Below, one piece after another: positions 1 through 7,758 of a DNA stretch of 64,000 nucleotides (within the stretch, counting starts at the first letter, position 1; each line of letters opens with the position of its first letter). This DNA comes from Cohnella herbarum. Its GTDB lineage: Bacteria > Bacillota > Bacilli > Paenibacillales > Paenibacillaceae. Made by a program: the position numbers and the translations under genes. The DNA is taken from contig NZ_CP051680.1 in NCBI RefSeq assembly GCF_012849095.1, forward strand, positions 3,374,501-3,438,500, given 5' to 3'. The notes under the pieces are model-generated. The model searched no databases. It was given only the letters and a program-made list of their open reading frames with translations, and was not told the DNA's origin.

Positions 1-305
1 CCAATAACGGTGCTCAGCACCGCTATTTCACTCCGGAAGCCGAATTCCTGTCCGTTAACGGTGCTCAGCACCGCTATTTCACTCCAGGAGCCGGTTTCCT
101 GTCCAATAACGGTGCTCAGCACCGCTATTTTGCTACGAGAATCGGTTTCCTGTCCGATAACGGTGCTCAGCACCGCTATTTCGCTCCGGAAGCCGAATTC
201 CTGTCCAATAACGGTGCTCAGCACCGCTATTTCGCTCCGGGAGCCGAATTCCTGTCCAATAACGGTGCTCAGCACCGCTATTTCACTGCGGGAGCCGAAT
301 TCCTG
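1..305. repeat. 51-bp tandem repeat array 1, left part
   Basis: Six consecutive units start with GG at 9, 60, 111, 162, 213 and 264, an exact 51-bp period. Each unit carries the near-perfect palindrome GGTGCT-C-AGCACC followed by a variable stretch and a CCGAATTCCTGTCC-like end. The window begins inside the array, so it extends further left. Because 51 is a multiple of three, open frames run through it on both strands; I do not treat these as genes. The array resumes after the insertion sequence at 1712. Confidence 0.95.
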
Positions 306-1711
306 ATGATGTAAAGTAGTCTGTGTACCAACATTTGGAGCCTTAACAGGCAACAAAAAAGTAGGGTATCCTCGGGATTACGACATCACCAAGAAGGAGC
401 CCTACTCGATGACTACTATATCCGAAAATGCGTACGACAATCTACTTGAAAATGCTGTAAAAAAGCTGTTGCAGGAGAAACTAGAACTGCTCATGCGTGA
501 AGAAATTAAGAACTACATGCTTAACGAGCAACAGGATCAGCGAAACAGTCGTAATGGTCACTACAAGCGTACGTTCCAAACCCGTTACGGAACCATAAAC
601 GAACTCCAAGTTCCTCGCGACCGTAAAGGGACTTTTCAAACACGTTTGTTCCAACCCTACCAACGTAGGGAAGGCTGGCTGGAAGAGGCCATCATTCATA
701 TGTACAAAGGCGGAATGAGCACACGCGAAGTTGCCAAGTTCATCGAGAGCATGTTCGGTACTCAGTATTCTCCGACCACCATCAGTAACATTACTCAGAC
801 GGTTATGGAGGACATCGAACAGTGGCAGAAGCGCCCGCTAGAGAAACGCTACTCCGTTATCTATTTGGACGGCCTCTATGTTAAGCTCAAACGTAATACA
901 GTCAGTAGCGAGGCTGTTTACTTGGTCATGGGTATCGACGAGAAAGGGATACGTCAAATTCTAGGATTTTACGTCGGTGGCCAAGAGAGTTCTAACGTTT
1001 GGAAAGAGGTCTTAATTGACTTAAAGAACCGCGGAGCAACCGAAGTACTAGTTGGCGTTTTTGACGGACTACCTGGACTTGAGGAAGCTTTTCGAGCAGT
1101 GTATCCTCAAGCCGATGTGCAGCATTGTATCGTCCATAAAGTGAGAAGTACCTTTCCAAAAATTCGAGTCAACGATAAAACCGAGTTTCTCGAAGATTTG
1201 AAGGGTGTATACACGGCATTCGATGGCGATGTAGCTTTGGCGGTCTTCGATGGGTTCAAAGCCAAATGGAGCAAGCAATATCCGAAGGAAGTGAAGTCGT
1301 GGGAGGAACAACTCCCGACGTTACTGACCTTCTACAAGTTCCCAGCACTCACACGACCTGCGATTTACACTTCGAACCCCATTGAACGGACGAACAAAGA
1401 GTTACGCAAGCGCCTGAAGCCAATGAATAGTCTAACTAACATTGAAGCAGCAGAGAAAATCATCTACCTCCAATCCCTAGACTACAATGAGAAATGGTGC
1501 GGAAGAGCAATTCGAGGCTTTGTAGACCCGGACACCAAAGCAGCATTTGAGAAGATGTACACTGAGAAATATTCAAGACAAAGGACATAAAGCGGTAGCT
1601 CCCGCGCCTTCGCTTGAGCTACGCGCCTCAAGTCACACGACCTTAAACAAATTGATTTTTTCTATCCATCGTCCCGATGGAAAAACCTACTACACAGACT
1701 ACTTGACGCTA
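306..1711 (+). mobile_element. IS256-family insertion sequence inside array 1
   Basis: The element carries one transposase gene. Its ends hold a perfect 14-bp inverted core AAGTAGTCTGTGTA (314-327, and reverse complement at 1691-1704), with less conserved outer bases. It is flanked by a direct repeat CCGAATTCCTG (295-305 and 1712-1722). IS256 members usually duplicate 8-9 bp, so one or two of the 11 matching bases may be chance or part of the element end. The host array is in the same 51-bp phase on both sides, which shows a clean insertion into one repeat unit. Confidence 0.85.
409..1590 (+). CDS. IS256-family (Mutator-like) transposase
   Basis: This 393-residue DDE transposase would catalyse cut-and-paste or copy-paste transposition of the surrounding element. 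The full usual length of the family is present. Candidate catalytic residues are D154 (in YLDGLYVK), D219 (in VFDGLPGL) and E326 (in NPIERTNKELRKR), with the family's C-x2-H motif (QHCIVHK) after the second Asp. The start ATG follows AAGGAG at a normal distance. No frameshift or internal stop is visible, so the element may still be active. The shorter ORFs on the other strand are shadows. Confidence 0.95.
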   Translation: MTTISENAYDNLLENAVKKLLQEKLELLMREEIKNYMLNEQQDQRNSRNGHYKRTFQTRYGTINELQVPRDRKGTFQTRLFQPYQRREGWLEEAIIHMYKGGMSTREVAKFIESMFGTQYSPTTISNITQTVMEDIEQWQKRPLEKRYSVIYLDGLYVKLKRNTVSSEAVYLVMGIDEKGIRQILGFYVGGQESSNVWKEVLIDLKNRGATEVLVGVFDGLPGLEEAFRAVYPQADVQHCIVHKVRSTFPKIRVNDKTEFLEDLKGVYTAFDGDVALAVFDGFKAKWSKQYPKEVKSWEEQLPTLLTFYKFPALTRPAIYTSNPIERTNKELRKRLKPMNSLTNIEAAEKIIYLQSLDYNEKWCGRAIRGFVDPDTKAAFEKMYTEKYSRQRT

Positions 1712-1895
1712 CCGAATTCCTGTCCACTAACGGTGCTCAGCACCGCTATTTCACTCCGGAAGCCGAATTCCTGTCCGATAACGGTGCTCAGCACCGCTAT
1801 TTCACTCAGGGAGCCGGTTTCCGGTCCAATAACGGTGCTCAGCGCCGCTATTTCGCTCCGGGAGCCGAATTCCTGTCCAATAACGGCGCTCGGCA
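1712..1895. repeat. 51-bp tandem repeat array 1, right part
   Basis: The array continues after the insertion sequence, with units at GG 1732, 1783, 1834 and 1885, again 51 bp apart and still holding the GGTGCTCAGCACC palindrome. The last unit is degenerate (GGCGCTCGGCAC). It ends about 80 bases before the stop codon of the convergent gene at 1974, so the array sits at the 3' side of that gene. Confidence 0.93.
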
Positions 1896-1973
1896 CTCGA
1901 TAAAATCGCGGCCTAAATGCGACTTAACCGCCATTAGCATAACCGTTGCTGCAAGCCTCCCCCAACTCCCAAC

Positions 1974-4016
1974 TTACTTCTCAATAGGGACGTAGAACAC
2001 CCTTTGCAGCTCTTTACCTACGAAATAGAAAACCTTCATATGATCTTTCGAAGGATACACCAATATTTCGCCGCTGCCCGATTTGATTGATTTTGCGGCT
2101 CCGTATGCTTGGATAACGGAATTAAATTTGTCTTCATAGTTCTGTAACCCTTTCATTGTCGCCGAGGGGTACAAACCGTTGTCGATGCTTATTAGCTTGC
2201 CGTCCTTAAACGTAAAATAGAGCTCGTTGTAAATCCCGTACGTCGCATAACCCTCCGTTTTGGCACCCGTTACCCGCTCCACTTGATTGCCGCCGATGCT
2301 GCGATAGAAAGCTTGGTTGTTGACTCGTACAGCTTCGGGATATGTGGCTAGAAACTGCTCTTGGTTCATGCGGTTGCTATATAGGAAAAGTTGTCTTTTA
2401 CCGTTCTCCCCTGGCAATCCATGATCGAAGGCGGCCACGATTCCGAAGCCGGCCGTCAGTTCGTTGACTGGAGCGTAAACAAGACCGTTCAGCGAGATTA
2501 AAGCGTCGGACTTGAGCTTGATGCTCTCCGCTCCGTTGCTTAAAGTTACTATGCCTCTCGATTCCGTCATCCTAGCTTTAACGGCCTCGGCGAAATCCGA
2601 GACTCCAACATACCATTGCCCATCGGCTGCCAGGAATGGCCCTTGTTCCTCGAAGCTTACCGGTTTGCCGTCCAAGATAAGCCGAGGAGGCGTTTCGGGA
2701 GATAGCAGGTCGGCGAACGAACCGGAGTTCTTGCTTACTTTCCAGCGTTCTGCATAGTCTGACGCCAACGTGAATTTCCCCGAAGATAAGTTCAAGTATC
2801 CATCTTTCGAGCCTTTGTAATCAAAGAAATAGACACCGACCATTTCGTCTCCATATTTCCAATAAAACGTATGATAGAAATTGTTGCTCCCGAAAATCGG
2901 CAGCTTTCGAAGAGTTTTGCCTGTCGCGGCATCTACGATCGTCGTACTGTAATCTACCGTTTTACTCCGCTTGTTCCGATTTAGCGGAACCTCCGTCACG
3001 ATGACGTACTTGTTATTAGGAGAGAAAGCGGCTGTCGCATCCATGCCTGTCTGGCTAATTGAAGTGAAGCTTTTGCCATTATTGGTGGAATATCCGACGA
3101 ACCACTGCTTTTTCTTGGAGTCGTAGTATTTGGCATACAGCAAGACGCCAACCTTCTTTTCCCATTCCCTGGACGCCTGATTTTTGTTGAAAACAAGCTC
3201 CTTGCTCTTGCCATCCTTAAATAGTTCCAATGTACGTTCGATGTAATACATGTTCCCGAGTTTTGAATAAAACTTATCGGAGCCCGGTTCGACTTTCGTC
3301 TGCGTAAGTTCAATGACGATCAACGCGCCCGGTGCCGGAGCACGGTTGTAACGGTTCATTATCGCATTCTCGGAACCTTCTCCGTTGACAGAATGAACCT
3401 TCTTCACCAGCTTATTCGTGGCTATCGAATAGATATGAAACCGATCGGTACCCACCTGATCGTTGTAATAGTCCTTCTTGTAGATTGAATACCCTCCGAA
3501 CGAAGGATAGAAGTCGATGAAGCGGTCGGGTGCTTCTTTAACTAACTTTATTTGTTTCGTTGCGACATCGAACTCATATAAACGGGACACGATTTTCATA
3601 AAACCGATTGAGGAAGAAGAAGCTTTTACAGAGTAACAATCGGCCCAATAAACTTTGTCTCCTTTAGACGTTTGAACCCAGTGGACATTATTTTTCTTGA
3701 ATCCGCAATTGTCGCTAAGCTCTCCCTTGGCTGGAGCCTCCAACGCAAACTCCGGAAAAGAATACTTATCAACCGTAATATTGCCATTCGAGAAATCTCC
3801 GGAAGTAATCGTGGCTCTCGGAATCCATTGCTTAGAGTCGGTACGGCTATCGTAATCGAAAGAAATATCCGTCCGGACGTTCGCCTTTCCTTCCGCGTTC
3901 AAAGTGCCTGAACCGATCGTAAGTCCTAGCCCCATGCTCGCGAAAAGCACAACCATACACAGTATCGCATTGGAGAACCCTTTCGCTGCCTTAACATTAG
4001 CGTATAATCTATTCAT
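1974..4016 (-). CDS. Secreted protein with copper amine oxidase N-terminal-like stalk domain
   Basis: 680 residues. The start is set at the ATG (4014-4016) preceded by GGGGAG; the longer frame to 4040 lacks a better site. A Lys-containing N-terminus and hydrophobic stretch (about residues 15-45) suggest a signal peptide or membrane anchor. The first 400 residues are beta-rich and resemble a degenerate propeller (repeated aromatic/DG turns). Around residues 445-540, segments such as ILDGKPVSFEEQGPFLA and LNGLVYAPVNEL match the Cu_amine_oxidN1 stalk domain, abundant in Paenibacillaceae cell-surface proteins. No catalytic function can be assigned. It lies downstream of the HEAT/CNB gene on the same strand, but a 120-bp gap means it may not be co-transcribed. 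Confidence 0.7.
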   Translation of the reverse strand: MNRLYANVKAAKGFSNAILCMVVLFASMGLGLTIGSGTLNAEGKANVRTDISFDYDSRTDSKQWIPRATITSGDFSNGNITVDKYSFPEFALEAPAKGELSDNCGFKKNNVHWVQTSKGDKVYWADCYSVKASSSSIGFMKIVSRLYEFDVATKQIKLVKEAPDRFIDFYPSFGGYSIYKKDYYNDQVGTDRFHIYSIATNKLVKKVHSVNGEGSENAIMNRYNRAPAPGALIVIELTQTKVEPGSDKFYSKLGNMYYIERTLELFKDGKSKELVFNKNQASREWEKKVGVLLYAKYYDSKKKQWFVGYSTNNGKSFTSISQTGMDATAAFSPNNKYVIVTEVPLNRNKRSKTVDYSTTIVDAATGKTLRKLPIFGSNNFYHTFYWKYGDEMVGVYFFDYKGSKDGYLNLSSGKFTLASDYAERWKVSKNSGSFADLLSPETPPRLILDGKPVSFEEQGPFLAADGQWYVGVSDFAEAVKARMTESRGIVTLSNGAESIKLKSDALISLNGLVYAPVNELTAGFGIVAAFDHGLPGENGKRQLFLYSNRMNQEQFLATYPEAVRVNNQAFYRSIGGNQVERVTGAKTEGYATYGIYNELYFTFKDGKLISIDNGLYPSATMKGLQNYEDKFNSVIQAYGAAKSIKSGSGEILVYPSKDHMKVFYFVGKELQRVFYVPIEK

Positions 4017-4139
4017 CGTAAGCTCTCCCCTGTTGAACATCAGTTAGTCGATTGGATAGATTCGCTCTCGCTGAATCCGCCCGCCGCCGTGCCGATCATG
4101 GCCATCTCCCCCGTTGCCACCGAACCAGAACGCGCCTTC

Positions 4140-7100
4140 TTAAGAATCAATCTTCATCATCATCTCTTCCAGCAGACGAATACGCGCTAAGGATGCCCGC
4201 AGTAGACCGATGCCGATCTCGGGGTAAAGGCGTACAAGACGGGTAACGTCTTCGCGTTGCAAGGCCAAGACGCGAATGTCCCCGAAGAAAGCTTGGGCCG
4301 TGACCGAGGAAGGAGATTCGTCCAAGGCGGACGTCGCTCCGCACACCTCGCCTGCGCCAAGCACGCCTAGCGTACCTTCCCAACCTGCGGCGGATATACT
4401 CGTTAACTCTACGTTTCCTTCGATAATAACGTACATAGCCGGGTTCCCCTCGCCGCGCTTCAGAAGGAAATATCCGTCCGGGAATTTCTCCTCCGTAGCC
4501 GCTCCCGCGATTAAGCCCAACTCCTCCAGCGACAGATCGGCGAAGAACGGTACTTTTTTGAGGAATACGACCTTATTTAATCTTCCTAAAATCCCCTGCT
4601 CCTCTTGCATACCCGTCCCCTTCTCTCCGCGTCGCAGCTCCGTGGCCATTTCTTTCCACCAGTCATCCGAGGTTTCAGCGGACTTATTCACTGCCTCCCG
4701 TGCCGATTCTATCGTTAGACCTGCCGTTCTATCGTTATCCGCCAGCAATACCGCCGCGAATTTCTGCGATAACTTCCGCTCCCCTAAGCCTTCCGCAAGC
4801 ACTTCCAAGCCGCCGCTTTGCGTCTCCTCGTCCGGATCGGCCAGCGCCCTGCGAATGGCGGCAACAACCTGTTCATCCGTTAATCGCTCCATAAGCGCCC
4901 ACACGCCAGCATAGATCGTGGATTCCAAATCGCACTGTCTCATCTCCGCAAGTTCGGCAAGATCCGGTCTCCCGAGTTTGCGATATGCTTCGGGAAGCAG
5001 TGCCGTTGCCGCTATGTTGCCAAGTTTATCCGTCGCATGCTCCGCAAGCCAGCCTTTCGCTTCTTCATCGGACAATAGCTGCGACAATGCCGTTACGGCC
5101 GCTCTCCATACTTGAGGCGATGCATCGGGCAGCATGCTCTTCAGACTATCCGCGACGCCTACGCCCATATCGACCAAAGCTTGCGTCGTCACCCGGAGAA
5201 GCTCTTGATCTGCCGTAGGTAATCGTTCGATTAACAACGGCACTACCTTCAATCTTTTCAGAGCTCCTAAGCTTGCCGTCGCAGCCACCCTAACCGCCGG
5301 ATGCGGATCCGCTAACAGCTTCTCGACATCGGGAGAGAACCGATCCAGATTCAACTCCGCAACGACCCGGCACACGTGGATCGCGGGTTCCCCGCCATCC
5401 TTCAACAACTGCTCGATCACTTCGTAACACGCTTCGTAGCTTTGCGCGCTTTCCAGCAAGTACATCGCTTTGACGGCTTCGGCCACGACCATCGGCGAGC
5501 TATCCAGCAGCTTCATCCGCAAGAAGAAGAAAGCCTGCGAGGATAAATGCTTCATCTGGGCAAGCTTGCCGACGACTTCCTTGCGGACTTCCGGTTCAGG
5601 GTCCTCCAGCAGAGAAGCCACCTTTACCATCGCGTTCAAATCCGCGTCCGATAGATCGATCGCCTTCAGCGAGGCAATCTTGACTCTGACGCTCTCGTCG
5701 TTAATCTTCTCAAGCAACTCCGGCAAATACCGCTTATCTTTACTGCGTCCAAGAATGTTTATCGCTATCTCTCTGGCTTCCTCGCTCTCGTGCTGCAGCA
5801 TCGCTTGAACGGCGCCCATCGTACGCGCGTTGCGATAGAAGCCTTTGTACGATTCGGCTAATTCCAAATCAACCGCTAACCCCAATGTCTGAACGCTTTG
5901 AACCAATTCCTTCATATATAATTGCCGGACGATCCACGTCAGCGCGAACAAACCGATGGCGCCGACCGTTCCGATCGCCGCCAAAGCCGGGAACCCCCAG
6001 CCGAGCCCCGTGTGCAGAAATTGAAGGCCGGCTCCAAGCAAAATACCCATGAAGGTCGCGATACCTTGAGCGACATATCGAAATCCGTCCCTCTGTTGCA
6101 GGGGAAGCATTTTGTAAAACAATTGGTACGATGGCTCGGCAGAATAGTAGATTAGCAAATAGGTCAGCATGTAACCGCCCGATACGGCTAACATCACGAT
6201 CGGAGAACCGATTAACAACCATACCAACGCGAAAGATAAAACGTATACCCCCGATATCGCCGTCAGCATGCTGCTTGCTCCCAGCAACGCCATCAGGCGC
6301 CCGGATACGAGTTGAAGCAAGAATGCCAAAGTGAATAACAACGTGGTCACGATGCCGAAAATCCGCCCGAAATCGGCTTCGTCGGGATAGGCGACATGCG
6401 CCGTATTCAGGAAAACGAACTCCATTAAGAAATACAAGGCGGGCATAATCGTCATCATGCCTAACACGCCGAGCAGGAACGGCGACTTGAGCGTCCTGCG
6501 GAAATAATCCATCGAAGTAAGTGATTCGGCTTCCTGCGCGGAATCCCCCGAACCTTTCAACGTTAATGGAACCAAATAGACCGCTATCACTTTCCGATAT
6601 TTAACCGAAGCGATCAATAAGAAGACCGGGCCTAACGCGTAAACCCAATCCGGCCCTAACAAAGGGCTCACGATCTGCGTAATTATCCCCGCCGCGACTC
6701 CACCCAACGTTGCCGCCGCCACGAACATCGGCATAAGACGTTTGGCTTGCTGCGTAGGACATAAATCTACCGCAAGGCTCCATAACAATATGGTTTGCTG
6801 CCTAACGACAAAACTCGAGGAAAGAAAAAGAAAGGGATAATAAAACCGGAAGTCCTCCCCGGTCACTCTCATCCCCAGCAATATGATTGCATTCAATAAG
6901 ACGATTCCCGTCATGATGGCATACATCGCCCGCATGAGATCCGGCTTCGATAACCTGCCGGCAAGCCAAGTCATGAACCACGCTTCCAGCGGCAAAATGA
7001 CAGCTTCGGCAATATACACGTAAGGCAAGTTGGCGCTGCCGAACCGTTGGTTGAACAGGGTCATGAATCCGTTGTAGTTAAGCGTCTCGGCGATGCCACA

Positions 7101-7187
7101 CAGTAGGAAAACCGGCACCATCAGCCATAGCTTGCGCCGGTCTTCGGCTTTAATGCCAAGCCGGCGCGACCATCGTTGTAAGTCCAT
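4140..7187 (-). CDS. Transporter-like membrane protein with HEAT repeats and C-terminal cyclic-nucleotide-binding-like domain
   Basis: 1015 residues from the ATG at 7185-7187; longer starts would overlap the GNAT gene. Residues 1-430 contain about 10-12 hydrophobic helices resembling the MFS/ADP-ATP translocase (Npt) fold. Residues about 460-840 are helical HEAT-like repeats (for example SVRVKIASLKAI, EPEVRKEVVGKL, HPAVRVAATASL). Residues about 875-1000 form a CRP-type cNMP-binding domain (VPFFADLSLEEL, then GEVCGATSALDESPSS). In active domains an Arg follows the Pro in the phosphate-binding cassette; here it is Ser960, so cyclic-nucleotide binding may be lost. The fusion is known from other bacteria. 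Two genes upstream lies a cyclase-like protein, suggesting the two work together. Transport activity is not demonstrable from sequence. Confidence 0.8.
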   Translation of the reverse strand: MDLQRWSRRLGIKAEDRRKLWLMVPVFLLCGIAETLNYNGFMTLFNQRFGSANLPYVYIAEAVILPLEAWFMTWLAGRLSKPDLMRAMYAIMTGIVLLNAIILLGMRVTGEDFRFYYPFLFLSSSFVVRQQTILLWSLAVDLCPTQQAKRLMPMFVAAATLGGVAAGIITQIVSPLLGPDWVYALGPVFLLIASVKYRKVIAVYLVPLTLKGSGDSAQEAESLTSMDYFRRTLKSPFLLGVLGMMTIMPALYFLMEFVFLNTAHVAYPDEADFGRIFGIVTTLLFTLAFLLQLVSGRLMALLGASSMLTAISGVYVLSFALVWLLIGSPIVMLAVSGGYMLTYLLIYYSAEPSYQLFYKMLPLQQRDGFRYVAQGIATFMGILLGAGLQFLHTGLGWGFPALAAIGTVGAIGLFALTWIVRQLYMKELVQSVQTLGLAVDLELAESYKGFYRNARTMGAVQAMLQHESEEAREIAINILGRSKDKRYLPELLEKINDESVRVKIASLKAIDLSDADLNAMVKVASLLEDPEPEVRKEVVGKLAQMKHLSSQAFFFLRMKLLDSSPMVVAEAVKAMYLLESAQSYEACYEVIEQLLKDGGEPAIHVCRVVAELNLDRFSPDVEKLLADPHPAVRVAATASLGALKRLKVVPLLIERLPTADQELLRVTTQALVDMGVGVADSLKSMLPDASPQVWRAAVTALSQLLSDEEAKGWLAEHATDKLGNIAATALLPEAYRKLGRPDLAELAEMRQCDLESTIYAGVWALMERLTDEQVVAAIRRALADPDEETQSGGLEVLAEGLGERKLSQKFAAVLLADNDRTAGLTIESAREAVNKSAETSDDWWKEMATELRRGEKGTGMQEEQGILGRLNKVVFLKKVPFFADLSLEELGLIAGAATEEKFPDGYFLLKRGEGNPAMYVIIEGNVELTSISAAGWEGTLGVLGAGEVCGATSALDESPSSVTAQAFFGDIRVLALQREDVTRLVRLYPEIGIGLLRASLARIRLLEEMMMKIDS

Positions 7188-7237
7188 GGATTCTCTCTTT
7201 CTTTTTCCCGGTATGAATGGAAGGGGATCAAGCGCGA

Positions 7238-7735
7238 CTAGGAAATTTTCCGCCAATAGATGAGCCTGTCTTCTCCGTCGAAATAATAATCCGGACACGT
7301 CCCGATCAATTGAAATTGATTCCGTTCGAATAATCTCCGTACCGTCTTGTATTCAGGCAAACTGCACGTATAAGTTAATATATATCGGGCTGACACTTGC
7401 CGCAGAAAATCGATCATCCGCTCCAGCAAAGCGGCCGCGATTCCCCATCTGCGATAAGCTCGATGAACGACGACGTAATCCCAGCTGTAGCCTCCGGTTT
7501 TCTGATCGTTCTCGGCGGCGCAGCTCGCCCCGATAATCTCGTCGTCTTCGTTCGTTACGTACCAGAACATCACTTGCCCGCTTATCGCACGGTAAGGCAA
7601 GCTGCGTAATTGCTCTTCTTCTCCGGGCGTGTACCTTGTATCGTCGAAGGAGTTCGAAGAGAAGAAGAAGTCTACGATCCTTGACGCCTGCTCCTCCGTT
7701 TCCAGACGATGGATGACGAATGTTCCGGTTATCAT
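7238..7735 (-). CDS. GNAT-family N-acetyltransferase
   Basis: 165 residues with the GNAT layout: a beta strand and NEDDEIIGASCA (strand 2-3), WDYVVVHRAYRRWGIAAALLERMI as the acetyl-CoA-binding motif A region (R-R-W-G-I-A), and a C-terminal ERNQFQLIG strand/turn typical of motif B. The ATG has a good AGGAGAGA site. The gene lies 23 bp after the cyclase-like gene and 50 bp before the transporter/HEAT gene, so it is probably in their operon. The substrate is unknown; it could acetylate a small molecule or an N-terminus. Confidence 0.85.
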   Translation of the reverse strand: MITGTFVIHRLETEEQASRIVDFFFSSNSFDDTRYTPGEEEQLRSLPYRAISGQVMFWYVTNEDDEIIGASCAAENDQKTGGYSWDYVVVHRAYRRWGIAAALLERMIDFLRQVSARYILTYTCSLPEYKTVRRLFERNQFQLIGTCPDYYFDGEDRLIYWRKIS

Positions 7736-7758
7736 GACTTATCTCTCCTCTTACATCC

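Noticed and set aside
10..306. 98-residue repeat protein
   Set aside because: Open only because the repeat length is a multiple of three; no ribosome site and opposite strand is open too.
1..1895. Possible CRISPR array
   Set aside because: Units repeat in full at 51 bp with no unique spacers, and no cas genes are present.
6601..6783. Small minus-strand gene inside the HEAT/CNB gene
   Set aside because: Shadow frame of a clear coding sequence.
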